Source: Alligator mississippiensis
Lineage: Eukaryota; Chordata; Crocodylia; Alligatoridae
NCBI RefSeq assembly: GCF_030867095.1
Contig: NC_081824.1
Span: 169,950,933-170,014,932 of the forward strand
Direction: 5' to 3'
Length of the DNA stretch: 64,000 bases
Shown here: piece by piece, positions 39,601-54,600 of the stretch
Layout of the letters: each line of letters begins with the position of its first letter
Numbering within the stretch: the stretch's first letter is position 1
The notes under the pieces: model-generated
What the model saw: the letters and a program-made list of their open reading frames with translations, nothing else
Database searches by the model: none
Told to the model about the DNA's origin: nothing
Made by a program: the position numbers and the translations under genes

Positions 39601-42600
39601 TTGCAGATGGGTGCTATCAAATGTTGCTATCAGTGCCTGGAGTCAGTTCTGCTGTAACATTTAAGTTTTGTTGAATTCAGTAAGTGTGTTCCCATAGGTG
39701 TTCCTCATCAGTCTCCAGACAACCCTTGTTAGATTCAAGGCACCAGTTAGAAAATGCTAGCTCACAGTTTTCACTTGTTTGAACTACAAAACAATAATAG
39801 AGCACTCCTGTTGCAAAGAACACAGAAAGCCCACAACAGCGTAGACTGTGGCTTCCTATTTTATTTTAATACTGTGGATTTTTAATACTTTGGATGCCTA
39901 TTTAAAATCTCTGGGTTTATCTTATAAGAAAGTTAGTTAGCTATGATAGTCTGAAGTCAGGTAGAAGGCAAGGTAGATTTGCACCTTTTATAGGTTAAAT
40001 CACAGATGTGTAGCATAAACTTTTGTAAGTAGAGGACACTGTAGCTCTATGTAGCTTCTGTGGCTGAGGCCTCCTGTATGTTAGGAATGGTTAGCATGAG
40101 GGCTGATATTTCAGAACAGATCATTTTGCACTGAGGAGCCAGAGGATCAGGGCTAGAAACTTTCACAAAGTTACTGCTCACATTGTATCCCATGTTCAGA
40201 GCATTTGAGGCAGTGACCCTGGGAGCAGCTGAATGTTGGAGCAGGCTTGCTAAGCAGTGCAGCCTTCTTTAGTTTCTCCTAACCCAGCCTATCTACTGGG
40301 GTTTCTCCAGGCAGATTCTAAGCTCAACATTCCTGCTGTTCCCAGAAGAAGTAGCTGGAACCTCATCTGAAGGCAAAGGATAGAGACAGCCCTCTGCCAA
40401 AGATGGGGAACTATTTTTCAGTGAACTAGATTGCTATTTCAGATCCAATTGGTTTTTCCCAGTATAAGGCTCCCTGGGTCGGATCTGAGCTCTTTAAGGC
40501 TTGTGTAGCTGCCAGGCCAGAAGTCTTTGTGTGGGAGGTCTGGGGAGTGCTGCAGAGGAAACAAGCAGTTTGATTTGGTGTAAGCAAAGATAATCATTAT
40601 GCTGATATTAAATTATATTGGTTTAAAGCCACTTGATATAATTGTTACATCTGTCTCTTCCTATACTGACATAAGTGAAACTAAATCATTATACCTTTAA
40701 ACCTGAGCAAAACAGGTTTAAAGTTATACCAGCTTAACTCCTATACCAGTATGAGTGGACAGACATAACAGTTAAGCTGAGATAGCTGATGTATATTTCC
40801 TTTCCAAAATGATTTAAAGTTACATCTATCCACAGCATTAGAGTGACATCCTCTCCATCTGGCTGGTAATTGTTTCTTTGCAGGATCGTTGATCCATCTT
40901 GCTAGGATGCCTTTTAACTGTACTTAAGCATTCTTGGTCATTACAGGGTGGGGGGAAGGACACTTGATATTTCCCTTCTCTCCTTGTAGCCTGCTGGCTG
41001 CAATGTGCTTCCTCTGTCTGCTCCAGGAGGACACTTTGTCTGCAAAACATTTGACCTGTTTACTCCGTTCACCGTGGGGCTGGTGTATTTGCTGTACTGC
41101 TGCTTTGAGCGAGTGTGTATCTTTAAACCTGTGACAAGCCGTCCTGCTAATTCAGAGAGGTACGATTCTTGAGGCCGAGGAATTAATGCAGCCCTTTCCT
41201 CTAAAACCTGGTAGATGGATTTGTATAACTGCAGATCTGACTCTGAGAACCAGCTGGCAACCATCTGGGAGGAAGAAATATTTAAGTAGTTGGAGAATGA
41301 CAGTGTATTTACCAAAAGCCTGTGGCCTGCTTCTGTCTGTGTTATCAGCTTCCAGTTTGAGAACAATGCAGTTCAATGGAAAGTGGGGTCTGTTTCACAT
41401 GAAATAGCCTAAGGATCTGGCCGCATATTTCTGTGGTGTGTGTTCAATCGCTGCAGGTTCTGTAATGCTTTGCAAGCTATTCATGGTGCACCATTGAAAT
41501 GCAGCAGGGTCTTGGGAGGAGGGCAGCAGCCACCTACTGTGTGCAGCATATTCCATCCTGCTTTTGTGGGATGGGAGTGGCCACAAGAGCAAATCCAAGC
41601 TCTTGTAAGGCATGCCAAGGGAGGTTTTTTTGTCAACAGAGCAGAAAGAATATCTGCTTTTGAAGAACTTGTCTATGTCTTCACCCCTCTTACTCTGTTG
41701 AGTACTTATTGCCATCCTCAAACATCCTTCCTGCACTTGGGTGAACTTGGAGTTCTCCCCTTTTTCCTCCCCCCACCTCCACACACACCACTCTCATCTG
41801 GTACCCTATATTTCTTGTCCTCCTTAATTTCTGTGGTGTCTTAGGCAGGCCCTGAACTGAGCAAGACAGGGAATCCATGCCAGAGCCCCTACTAGGAACT
41901 AAATCTTTAGAGACCCAGTCCCAGGTTCTGTTCTTTTAAAGGGCCATGCTGATTTCGTTGCCCCTCAGATGCTAGTGTGTGCTATGAAAGCATGAGAAAT
42001 GCATGAGTCTATACAAGGAAGCCCTGCCTTTCATTTCTACTCTCATACTAGGCCGTACAGTACAGTGGTGGGCTAGTAACAGGTTAGCAGCACCTGCAGC
42101 CAGAATAGAATTAAAACTGACTACTTGGCATTGGCTCTGCTGGCTTATGGCCTTAGAGAGAGTTGAGCTTGTCAACGCTGTGAGTTTTGGTAAAGAGTTG
42201 GGATTTCCAACTGCTGCACAGAGTAGAAAAGGAGAGTGGATATATAACAGCTCTGAACTGTAATGGAAGTACCATCAGGCAAAGTAAATCCTGGCCTCAG
42301 GGAAGCTAGAGGGCTGCTGAGGTAGGGAGAGGTCAAAGAGGAAAGTTGGCAGTGCAGATGAGGTGATTTCAAGTGGACTCTCTGGCTTGCTTTGCAGATA
42401 TGTAGTATGCAAAGGGTTAAAGCTGGGGATCGATGATGTCCGGGAGTACCTCTTCATGGTGAACATCAAACTCAACCAGCTCCGCAACTCCAACCTGGAT
42501 GTGAATCTTGTTGTCCCTGTGGATGTGATTAAGGGCGACCAAGAATTCTATGACTACATGGTGCAGTCAAATGAAAAGTGAGTGCAGATGCTGCTAGAAG

Positions 42601-45600
42601 GAAACCTGGTTCCAGCAAGTCAGGCAGGCCCCACTTCACCCTGCAGCTGTTTGTGGTCACAGACAGCTTTTCACTCGGGTTGCTCAGTTATGAGAGACCT
42701 TGTAGGGGACACACTGATCCAGCAGGGGCAGAAATTCTGCATGAGATCAAAATGGCTGGTGAGCTTTTACCTGTAAAAAATTCCAGAGGTATTGACCCAC
42801 AGTGATGGGAATGCAAAGGCTATGCTGCCCTCTATTTCCCAGTGCCCTTCTGACCACCATGATGGCAAACTGAATTGTGACACAGATCGGTCACAGTCAC
42901 CCCATAGTTACTCCAGGGGTCTTCAGCTTCATCATTCTTTGAATTTGGGTTGCTGCTAACCTGTTCTCTGATTGAAACCTGTTATCTCTTCCAGACACTG
43001 TAAAGTTCAGATCAAGGCCCTAGCCAAAATCCATGCCTTTGTTCAGGACACGTGAGTATTTGAGGAGCTGGGCAGAGTTACTTGCTTACATAATGGAGTT
43101 CAAAGGTCTCCTTACTTTTACCCACCTTTCCATGTCTCTAAAGGAAGAGGATTAGTGGCTTTTATTATCATTAGACTGGTTAGTGTCACTGCCTGTGCTT
43201 TGTTTGGAAGCTTTGAGATGTGTAATGGAGCTTGGATACTGATTTGGCTTGGAATGGTTTAGAACTGCTGTTAGCACCCATGTGGAAAGGACCTACAAAT
43301 AGACCACCCACCTCCTAGTTCCCATAAATGGGGCTTGTCTCTCTAAGAACAGGAATGAATAGAGGAGTGGCATGTCAATTAAAGCCCAGCATGGTACACA
43401 GCCCTTTCTATTAACATGTATTATACTACTTGACTACCCTAGTGGCATCCAGTGACAGCATGACATAATGGATCAGATGCAAAGCTGAGAGGCAGAACCT
43501 TCTAAGAATTCATCCTAGTTCCAAAACCATTTGATTTCACGTTTCTGTGCTGGGGGAAAGGGAATGTGGGGAAAGAGTGAGTTCATATTAGCATGGTACT
43601 TTTGAAAACTAATGTCCTAACAATGCTTTTATAACACCTAGTTTAGCCCAGAAGGCCTGGTGGTAGTAGCCTCCTGTGGCTGGCTTTCTGCAGGGAGAGG
43701 TTGGGAAGTAAGTGGGTAATTGAGATTCTAGTGCAGGAATTTGGAAGGGGGAAAACAGCTTTCCATTGAATGCAGCGGTCTGTTGATACCAAGGAGTGAC
43801 ATGCCTTGTTCTGAGGGGGCTGATAGCTCTGAGCATATTAATGCTTTTACTGGAAGTCATCTGCTGGCTTTTACTTTGTCTAGGACCCTGTTCGAGCCAC
43901 GGCAGGCTGAAATTCGGAAGGAGTGCCTCCGGCTGTGGGGGGTGAGTAATGCTGCTGAACAAGGGGGTCATGGATTGCTTTCCTACTGTAGTGCGATGTG
44001 GGAAGGGATAGGTTGAGTTACTCCAGCCAAGAGCATTAATGCATTTCCTGTGGGTCAGGACAAGGTTAATATTACTGGGTACATCTGGGGCAATGCATGT
44101 AAAGATACGTCAGCTCTAAAAGTGGTCCTGATAAGTGTGGGGGGAGGAAAGAGGGTGCAAGGTAGGGAGAGGGGTGGGGAGATGGCAGGGTGCAGCTGCA
44201 GCTCTGGTCCTGGCTCTAGGTCAGAGCTGAAGATGCAGTAACTGCCTGCCCCCACACCACCTCTAGTCTGGTCCCTACTTCTCATACTCAGTTCCAAAAT
44301 GAGGGACCTCCCCCACCCCCCCATGTTAAATGGCAGGGAGACCTCGTCTTGGAATCGAGTAAACATGGTAGATCGTGAAAAGTTACAGTCTAGACCCCTT
44401 AAAACCCTCCATCATATCCTATAAGACATGCTATGTCCGTTTATCAGGCCCAATCTGTTTTATATACTTTCTGCCTTTACCTTGTTGTGGGCATCAGCAG
44501 TGTGCATGCCGAGAGTTTGGTTATCAGGAATCAGAGTGTCTTTGTTGGAAGCAGAGCCTAGGCCTTGCTGACCTTGAGAACATGTCCATGCAGAACAGGC
44601 ATGAGACTCATTGTCGAGCCTTTTTTTTTGTTTGTTTTAGATCCCAGATCAGGCTCGAGTTGCTCCATCATCATCTGATCCCAAGTCCAAGTTCTTTGAG
44701 CTCATCCAGGTGAGATCCTGAACTACAGTTTGTTCTAAATACTGGGGTGAACTGCTTAAAATTGCTCATCGGAGCTGGAGCTGGGTTACATATGTTGTCT
44801 AGAACTTGCTTGGTGATAAGTCCTAAATAGACTGGTTCGAAATGACGGCATTTCTGGAGAGGCTTCCTTTACTTCCCATGGGAGCAAATGCACAGATTGT
44901 GTTGGATGACCAACAGCAGCCTGCGGTGGGGTGGCCCCCACACTGTCTGGGAGCTGGGAGTGTAAGAGGGTCTTGGCAGGAGAAAACCTGTTGCTGGGTA
45001 AAGGAATATCAGAAGATGGTGCTTTTTTTTCTGAGCTCAAAGCAAAGCTTGGATTGCCCTGAGGTCCTTTCATGCCCTTGGCTGTCCCTGTCTCACCAAG
45101 GTATATGCTGCTCTCCTGTCATTGAAATGCTGAATTGTGACAGTACATAGTGAAAGCTGAGCTCTGTGAGGGAGCCAGTTGTTGCTGTCCCCCTTGACAA
45201 AGCTGTGAGCGTTCCCACGTGTTCCTTATAGACCCAGCTCCCTTCCTCTGAGCATGTTTTCATTAAAGCTTATTCCGCTTCTGAGCCCCAGAGACATAGA
45301 TTCCCTTCCCTGTGTAGTGTGACGGGGGCGGGGGGAGAATGAGGGCTGCACCTAGTGTAGCTGGGAAGGAGAGGGTGATTTTGGCTAACTTCATCCAGCA
45401 AGACTGAAGAGAGAAGGAATCCCTTTCTGTCTAAAGGAATGTCTTCAGCTTTGAGCCCTGTTTCTGCACCAGGCATGTAAATAACTATAACCAAGCTTTC
45501 CTTTTCCCTCCACACCCTTTCTTTGGCACACCCTAAAGGAGTGCAGCAAACCATTGGAAATAGATGCTTGGTACAGCTGACTGCCGTTGTGGGCTGAACT

Positions 45601-48600
45601 CGTGACCTCTGCAGCTGTCCAGTTTCTCTCAGGCCTTCCACTTGGTTTCTGTCTGATTTCAATGTGCTCGAAACCTAAACTAAGTCCCGTTAGTACGAAA
45701 AGCATCTTTGCTTATTAGCTGTGCCGGAGTTTGCATTGATAACTGAAAATGTGGTCTTCCAAAATGCTGTGTTTTTCATAGCAGAGTAGAGCCCAGATTC
45801 TTTACAGGGCTAGGGTTCTGACTTCCCTGTGACAGTGGGGTTTGCAGTCTAGCTGGGAGTGATGCGGTGAACAGCTGTACGGGGTGGGGGGGGGGGAGTC
45901 CAGTTTTTATTTCAAAGGGTGCTGATCAGCTGTGCAGACCTGCTACTGTCCTCCCTCTGAGTGGAGAGGTGGCACCTTTTATGGTAAAAGCTTGTCCTTA
46001 CTTTAGAAATCCACTGTGAACTAACCCAGAAGCAAATGACCTGGGTTCTGCTGTATCTGCATCATGTCATTCATCTTTCTCCTGACTTTGCACTAAAGGG
46101 CACAGAAATTGATGTCTTCAGTTACAAACCAACACTGCTCACCTCAAAAACTCTGGAGAAGATCCGTCCCGTGTTTGACTACAGATGTATGGTGTCTGGA
46201 AGTGAACAAAAGTTCCTGCTAGGGCTGGGGGTAAGTGCCAAGAACTGTTGCGCCCTGCAGCAGGAAGTTCCACTGGTTAATTATGCCACCAGTGCTGTTA
46301 CAATCTGTTTCTAGCATGTTGCTTTGTAATTCCACCCTGCTCTTTTTTGCCCTGGTAACACAGGGAGTCTCATCAACATTACTAAAGACTGCTAGTTATT
46401 TCCTATTCCTTTTTTTCTCTCTGCTGTCTATTTAATCTTCTGCTTCCTATGATAAATAATCCTTCGCTTTTAACCTTGCATTGAAGAGAATGCTGCATCC
46501 ACTATCTCAGCATCTGATTCTCCCCTGCACCCCCCAAGGTTATCTTCTCCCTTTTGGTTCCTCTTGCGAGGATGTGACGAGAACTTGCCAAATGAATAGA
46601 GCTCGGATCAGTGTTCTGGTGCCTTATTACCAGAGATGTAAGCTTCTTTCTTGACAAATCACTTAAAGTGCCCACTGCTGTCAGTAGGGAGGACTTTGGG
46701 GATACAGTTCATTTAAGGCAGAGAGAGGTTTCCTCAATCCTGGATGAATTTAACTCTGACTCGTTCCTCTTTGGTCCACAGAAGTCCCAAATCTACACCT
46801 GGGACGGTCGCCAGTCGGACCGCTGGACAAAGCTGGACTTGAAAACTGAGCTGCCACGGGACACCCTGCTCTCTGTGGAGATTGTTCATGAGCTAAAAGG
46901 AGAGGTGGGAAGCCATTCCTTCTTATATAAGGGACATTGTCTGCCAGCACTTCCATTTCTTGCGAGTATTACATGGTAAATGTGATGGTGCAGGGGCTTG
47001 GCTTGGGACTCCCAGGGATGCTATTTTGGGTTAAGCTCTTTTCTCCCTATTCAGTCCTAGTGATATGTGGTATCCATAGATGACTTCTTGTCATGTTGAA
47101 TGCATTGCAGCAAGGAATTGACCCTAAGGATATGGTCAGACATAACATTTGTAGCGCTTCCAGTAGTTTAAAAGTGCTATAAGAACTGAGCAGATGGATG
47201 ATGTGCGGCATTATAGTGCAGGGGTATTAAACTCATCCAGCACTGCAGGCTGGATAGGGCCCACAGATTGGCTCCATGTGCAGTATGTGGTGCCTGTGCC
47301 AGACTGGCCCTGCACACTGAGTCTGGTGTGCGGGATTGGTCTCTGGGCTTGATCTGGACTGGCTCCAGATTCAATATGCAGAGTCAGTACAGTGCAGGCT
47401 CTGCATACAGCTTGCACCCTGGACTGGCTCTGCTGTGCAGTGCATGGGGCCAGGGCTGGCACGTGGGGCCAGTCCAAGACCCACAAGCATTGTAGCCAGC
47501 TGATGATAGGCCTCTGCAGTTTGGCTCTGTCTCTTTGACACCCCTCCGGTAATGCTACAAACTGGTCTAAATGCCATAAAAAGTACCAGTAGATGAAGCA
47601 GCAGCTGAACTGGATTTCCTTCAGGTTATATTTGATCTCCCTGAGAGTGATTGCAACCTTGTACAAGCAGACTCATGGGTGAGCCTTGGGGCTTCTCTGT
47701 AATGTGTGGCCTTGGTTCGCTCTGAATCTCACTGCCCTGGGCCTGACAGAGCAGATCCAGTGCTATAGCATGCTGAGCTGCAGGAGTGGAGTACTCTTGT
47801 GGGCACTGTAGTGACCTGAAGCTGGCCTATACCAGGGGTGATGGACTCCATAGAGAGTTGTCCAGCCATTCCCAGATGAATGGGTATATTTGACTTGTAT
47901 GGCTTTGATGAAAGATAATAGGTGAGTGAGCCCCTGTGAATTTGCTCTGGGCAGGGAGCCTACAGCAGAAGTGTGTGTCCTGGTAAAAGGAGGTGAGGTT
48001 TTTGCCCTCTGGAGTTAGTGGGATGGCACAAGGGGGAAGGTAGATTGCAGATGGTTCTGTTGTGCATAATGAAGACAGGCTACCAGCCAGAGTCTGCAGA
48101 GTAACTTGCTGTGTTTCTTTCCCCAGGGGAAAGCCCAACGAAAAATTGGTGCTATCCACATCCTGGATGTCTTGGTGTTGAATGGCCATGATGTCCGAGA
48201 GCAGCACTTTAACCAGCGGTAGGTGGGGCTTTAGGACCTAGCTACATGCTGAGAGCTGTCTTGAAACTCTTTTAGTGCAGGAAATAGGCAAATGGCAAAG
48301 CAAAGTCCACAGGGATCCAGGGATGCCTAGCTGATGTGGGTGAATAAGGCTGAGGCCTGGCACATAAGTGATTCAGTCTATTTTTCCCCACTCCCTTTGT
48401 GGATCAGAGAAGGCCTGATTCCCACCTTAGGCCTTGCCTATGCTACACAATTGCATTAGTTTTGCTGGTGACAGTTTGAGTGTCCACAGCCACAGCTCCC
48501 CTGCAACAGAGAAATCTTGACTTTGCCAACAGAATGAGAGTGTTTCTGCTGTCCAGTAGCTGGCAGAAGGTTCTTGTAGACTCTCCTGTGCCTTCTGCTG

Positions 48601-51600
48601 ACTGCCATGGTCCCTTCAACAGCTGGTTCCTTCCCAGAGGGGCACTTCACAGACTGTTGGCGCAGCTGCTGAGAAAAACAAAGCCCCTATTCTTTGGTGA
48701 CTTAGTGGTGGCATTTCCTTTCTGTCTTTAGAAGCTCTGATGGCAGAAGCAAGTGTAGACAAGGCTGGCATGAGTCAGCCACAAAAAGGATAGGTTTAGC
48801 ATCCCCAGGAGTCTGAGGGGGCAGGGTTGGGACTTGCAGAGTGGAGAAGTCTTTTCCTCACTAGCATCCTGGCCACTTCTGCTCCCCTGTTTAATGCTTG
48901 GGCTCAGCAGCATGTGGGGTATATACATTATTGGATGAAGCCTGTCAAACAGCCTTTGGGGAGCCACCCCTACTGAATGAGCCCAGCAGCTGCTACTTTG
49001 ATCAATATAGAGCAGGGGCACTGAGTAAAGGCGAATTCTTGGGTATGCTAGGCTGGTGGTAGTGTCGCACAGGGCAGTGTGTTGTGTATGGAAAGGGCTC
49101 ATCAGTGCTCTGCTGTGTTCTGGGGATACTCCCTAGTTCCTCTGTATGAGCCATTGCTAACCACAGAACTCTTTCTTTTTCCTTTTTGTTCCAGGATTCA
49201 GCTCGCAGAGAAGTTTGTCAAAGCTGTTTCTAAACCTAGCCGGCCAGATATGAACCCCATTCGGTGAGTGAGTGTGCCTCTCGCTTTTGGGCTGCTGGGG
49301 TCAGTTTGCAGAAGGATGAAGGTCATGAGAGCTTATAGATGAGTGTTTTTCACCTTTTTAGACTTGAGGCACCCCTCCAAAAATGTCAGCTCTTAGCTTG
49401 CACTCTTTTTGACTACAGAACAATTAACGGAGCAGTTCTTCTGTTGCAGAGAACTCAGACCACACCAGATCAGAATGGTTTTAACATTATGGATTCCTAG
49501 TTCAAGATTCCTTGAAATCTCTGGGTTTATCTATTGAATCATGTTTGCACACCTAACAGTGCTAACATTGCATGGCATCCCATGATGCTCTCAAGTTGTC
49601 ACAGAACCCCAGTTGAGAGAATCTCTGTTATAGACTGTCATATCAGCTAGGTGGTGAGGAGTCCTCTTTTAAATTTCAGAGATGACATGGGTGACTGTTG
49701 TTCTTGGTACCCTCAGATTAATTTTTTGAAGATTACAGATAAATCTGCCTTGTACGTACCAGGAGTAGCCAGTGCTGATATCAAGGACATTCTTGTAATT
49801 GGGCATAAGCCTCAATTAACTCAATAAATGCAAAGTCCTTTCCCCCCCCCTTGTCTCCATTGAGGTGGCAGGAGGGGTACAGCCACACTGATTGCTGACC
49901 ACTACAAACTGAATAGGGACTATTCCTGAGTGTCAGCAGAGCCTGTGATCTCCATAGGATTAATCTGAGGATAAGGCTTTAGACATATTCTTGAGCTTTC
50001 ATTCAGATGGAAAACACTCCCAGATAAATTATTGGCATAGTGCTCGCTCCAGCTTTGTCTGTTCGTTGACCTCCTGTCCTTTGGGTGGTATGCGGAGGGC
50101 CCAGATGATCGGAGCCTCATTGTGCTGAACTTCAGATGGGAAGAGAGAATCTGCACTGTAGAGCAGGGGACAAGCCACAACAGGGGAGTGTAAGGAGCAG
50201 GGGGAGGGGAAATAGTAGTAAGTTCATGCGGCTACTGAATCTAGCAGTGCTGCTAGCTGGCTGGCTCTGAATCGCTTAAAAAGGAAAGCTATTTAAGGTT
50301 TTGAGAGCCACCACTTTAAGCCTCAGTTTTGTTTCTCAGTGGCTTTGTGTGCCATGTGTTAGGATGAGGACATAGAACAGGGATCTGAGTGAGGGAGAGG
50401 TCAGGCACTGAGGGGGGAGTTGTCAGCAAGGGTGGGGGAGAGTGTGGGTAGAAGTCTGAGAGCAGTGGCTTCATGGTGGATGGCAAGCATGTCTTAGTTA
50501 ATGCTATTGCAGACAGCCTGTGGCTTCAGCCAGGGTGTCCATGATGCTGGCAGGGAGAATTGCAAGCTGTTGGGGTGGGAGAAGTGTTCTCAGGCTGTAG
50601 AGAGGCCGCCTCAGTAATATGGCTTTTGCTGTGGGGACTTTAAATCTCTGTCTCTGGAAGCCTGGCACTTGTAGTGCTGTGTGAGGAGGGAGACTTGAAG
50701 GGGTGGCAGTGTGGAGTGGGCTGCATTTGTAGAAAAGGTTTCTCTGGATGTCTTTGCCTCGGAGATCCCCAAGGTAAATGGAGTGGAAGTGGCTTGAAAT
50801 AATTTGGGCTGATTTCAGAGCAGGAGAATGATGACTCTGGGCTTCTTGTCTCTGCATAAGCTGTTGCTGTCCCATGGGTAATGCACAGTGAAGACCAGGC
50901 ACTTCAGCTTTATCACAAGACCAGCACTGCGCTTCTGCCTGGGGCAGACCTGAGTGAATTCACCTCACAGTAAAACTGAAGTGCCTGGGTTTTGCTACAA
51001 ATTTCTTCTGTTTGTCTGAGGTAAAAAAATGCAGTTCTCGTAGCAGTGAGAACAAGGCCTCTACATGCTGCCTACATGGACTGAGCTGTGAGTGGTGCAG
51101 GAATCAGTCTCCTGTGCGCTGGGAGGAGCAGTCTTCCAGGGGATGAAATTGAGGAGCAGGGTGAACCTTAGCTGTACCTGCCTGCTTTGCACTGTAAGGG
51201 TCTGTAGCAGCACGCACAACAGGGCCTGGTTGAGAAAGGTGGGATAAATCTAACCTCTGAACATTTCTCTCCTCTCCCCCACCCACAGTGTGAAGGAAGT
51301 GTACAGACTAGAGGAGATGGAGAAGATTTTTGTAAGGTCAGTAATTGGGAGCATTGAGACGCTTCCTAACTACCCAGGGTTAGCCACCGCCTCCGTTTGT
51401 CAGTAAAGAATGGGGAGGGATTTGGGGATGCCTGCTGGACCTTTTATTGTGGACCCTGTGGTCACTCATTGTGGCAATATCCCGTGCACCATTGGGGTGT
51501 TACCCTGCTCAGTACTGTGCTAGGAATCAAGTCTTGTCAGCTTCCTAGTACCAGCAGGTGTCAGTGCACTTAGTTTTGTCCCAGCAGTAGGAGCTATTCC

Positions 51601-54600
51601 AAGGCCCCAATAGATCCATTCCCTTTCCCTTGGCATATGAGAGAAAAAAATGCTGCCCTTGTGGTAGGCCAGCAGGAATATTGGCTGCTTGAGTGATTTG
51701 CAGTTTGCATGCACCTGCCCTGGGAACCCACGTGGGAGCAGCCGTGAAGCATCAGGATGCCCCTTCCCCAGCATTGACTCCCTTGTGCTGTTCTGTGTGT
51801 ACAGAGGTCTCCCCCCGGGGTGTTCTATCAAATGCAGCAGTGTCTGAGGCCCACTCTACATGTTACATCTATTACGCAATTATCTGGTTAATTGTGCAAT
51901 TAATTTAGACTGGCTACATGTGCAAATTAACTGTTGTGCCTTAAAAATGGCCAGCTAGCTATAAAGTTATTGCTGTAAAATGTGTAATAACTTTATAGAT
52001 GGTTTCTATAGCTGCATTAATTTGCACATGTAGCCTGTGCCTGTAGCTGGGAGACCTCAGCTACTGTAATGTCCCAGCTATGGGGGGACCCATGCACTGC
52101 TGGGACTACAAGTTCCATCAGCTGTGGGACTCGTGGTCCCAGCAGCTGTGGGGTGCAGCCAGGGCTGAGAGTCTTGTCAGCTGCTGGTCTTGGAGCTGTG
52201 GAAGCTTGCTATTTGCCAGTGCAGGGGGAGCCTGGAATGCTGTTCTGGCAGTAAGGCATGACAGGATCTGATGCTGGATCCCACGGTGATGCCTCCTGTC
52301 ATATGTATGTGGCATGGCAGGAGGCATATTATGTGGATCGCATGTTAGAGCCCATTGTGCCTTTACCTGCATGTGTGGAGTGGCCCTGATTCCAGTGCAT
52401 CATCTTAGAGCATGTCTTTATGCATGGGTATGATTTCTGTCTGTCTTTGGATGCCCAGGTTAGAGATGAAGATTATCAAGAGTTCGGGTGGGATACCACG
52501 GCTGTCCTACACTGGCCGGGACGACAGGCACTTTGTACCCACAGGACTCTACATTGTTAGGACTGTGAATGGTAGGAAGAGCCCTGCTGCCCTCTTTCTT
52601 CACTGCTTTTGGGGGAAGGAAGGAATTTTATTCTTTAAAAATATGGGGCCAAGCTGTACTCTGCCCTTACCTCCAGGGGTATCAGTGGTGTTACCAAAGG
52701 ACTGAGTATGACCTGTGTCCGGCTTTGATTGGGTTGGAGCAGGTAGTGTTGGGATGAAGATGGCAGCCACTGTGGTTGGATTACCTGCCACATTGGAATT
52801 TTTGTTTAGGTGTATAGTGACTGCTTCTTGAGATCAGATTGCCTAATTGGAAAGGTTCTCTCCAGAGGAAATAGCTGGGCCTGGGCTGGGCATGTGGAGC
52901 CATGGGGGGTGCTTCCTCAGTTGAGAACAGTTTGGATACAAAAGAGCCTTTTGGAAGGGGAAGATGGAGGATCTCCAGTTTAGTTTCCCAGACCACCCGC
53001 ACTTTGATATACTACTTTTGTCATCCTGATGTCTGTCTGATCCCCATGGCTTTTTCCCCAAGATCCTTGGACAATGGCGTATAGCAAGAACTCCAAGAGA
53101 AAATTTTTCTTTAACAAGATGACCAAGGACTCCACATATGACCTCCCTCCTGAATCCATTGCACCATTTCAGTAAGTACCAGTTCAGCAGCCTGTACAGC
53201 TGAGCCCCAGAAGGGTGCCACAACCCAGTCCCATGCTTTGCCCTTTTTATCAGGCTGTTGCCCTGCATGTGTCTGACAAATATCAGGCTTCACATCATAG
53301 AGGTAGTGGGAAGCTGTATATTTGTCCTGACAAGCAGTGCTCCTCCACAGACTGCTCCTGGAATCCTGTGGGGGAACTTGTAATGAGTCTGTGGCTTGTA
53401 CTTAGGTTCCTTATCTATCCATAGACTAATCTCTTTGGCCACAAGGGACAGAAGGAGCAATGGCTTCAAACTACAACAGTGGAAGTTTAGGTTGGAGATC
53501 AGGAAGAACAGACTATGAGGGTGGTCAAGCATTGCAACAGAGGTTGCAAAATTTTCATCCTTGGGCATTTTTAAGACCATGTTAGACACTTGGCTGGGGT
53601 GGTTGAGTCAGGGAGGATCCTGCCTTGAGCAGGGGGTTGGACTTAGATGACCTCTTGAGGGCCCTTCTTGCTTCGCTTTTCTACGATTCTGTGATATCCC
53701 AAGGAGGTTTTATTCACCCTAAGTATATGATGTTACACTTTTTACCATTGGTAAATGTCGTACTCTACCAGGTTATCTAAAGCAACAGTGTCAAACTCAC
53801 CTGGGTCCCCAGCTAGATCTAGATGATGAGGCTCCTTACAGCCCAGATCCAGCCTGGGACACAGGGGTGACTGCTGTGGCCCCCATAACAGCAGATCCAG
53901 AGGCAACAAAGGTTCCGATGGCAGCAGTTCCAGAAGTGGCAGGGGGTCCCAAAACCTGGGTCCAGCAAGGTCTGGGGACACAACTGGGGTCTGGGGCCAG
54001 CTGCAGTAGCAGGTCCAGTGGGGCCAAGGGGCCCTGCATTCTGTGGCAGGCCACACCCCCTAACTTCTCATATCCCACTGGTGGGCCAGACAGAGAGGCT
54101 TCGCAGGCTGTTTGATACTCCCAATTTAAATCTTCCCATAAAATAATCTGGTTCTCTTCCATACCAGTAGTACTACAAAACGTAGTGTCATCTGCAGATT
54201 TTATGCGGACGCAGCAAATTCCTGTACCAAAGTCTCTAATAAAATTGTTAAATGGGGATAGGTTCTAAGATTGATCCCTAAGGAACATTGCTAGGAACTG
54301 CTCTCCAGCCAGATGACTTGGCTTTCATCATTGCCCACTCTAGTCTCCCTTTGAGCCACCTTTTTATCCACGTTGCAGTTGTGGTATTGATCCCCATCCT
54401 CTCTGGTTTGGTCCGTAATTTTCCATGAGGCATGGTATCAAATCAGCTTAAATCTAGATAAATTTAGTCCACTGAATAACTCTTGTCCAAGAAGTCATTT
54501 ATCTTGTCATAGGAGGATATTGCATTATGTTGAATCACAGAATCTTAGAAAAGCAGGACCTGGAAGGGACCTCCAGAGGTTATCTAGTCCAACCCCCTCC

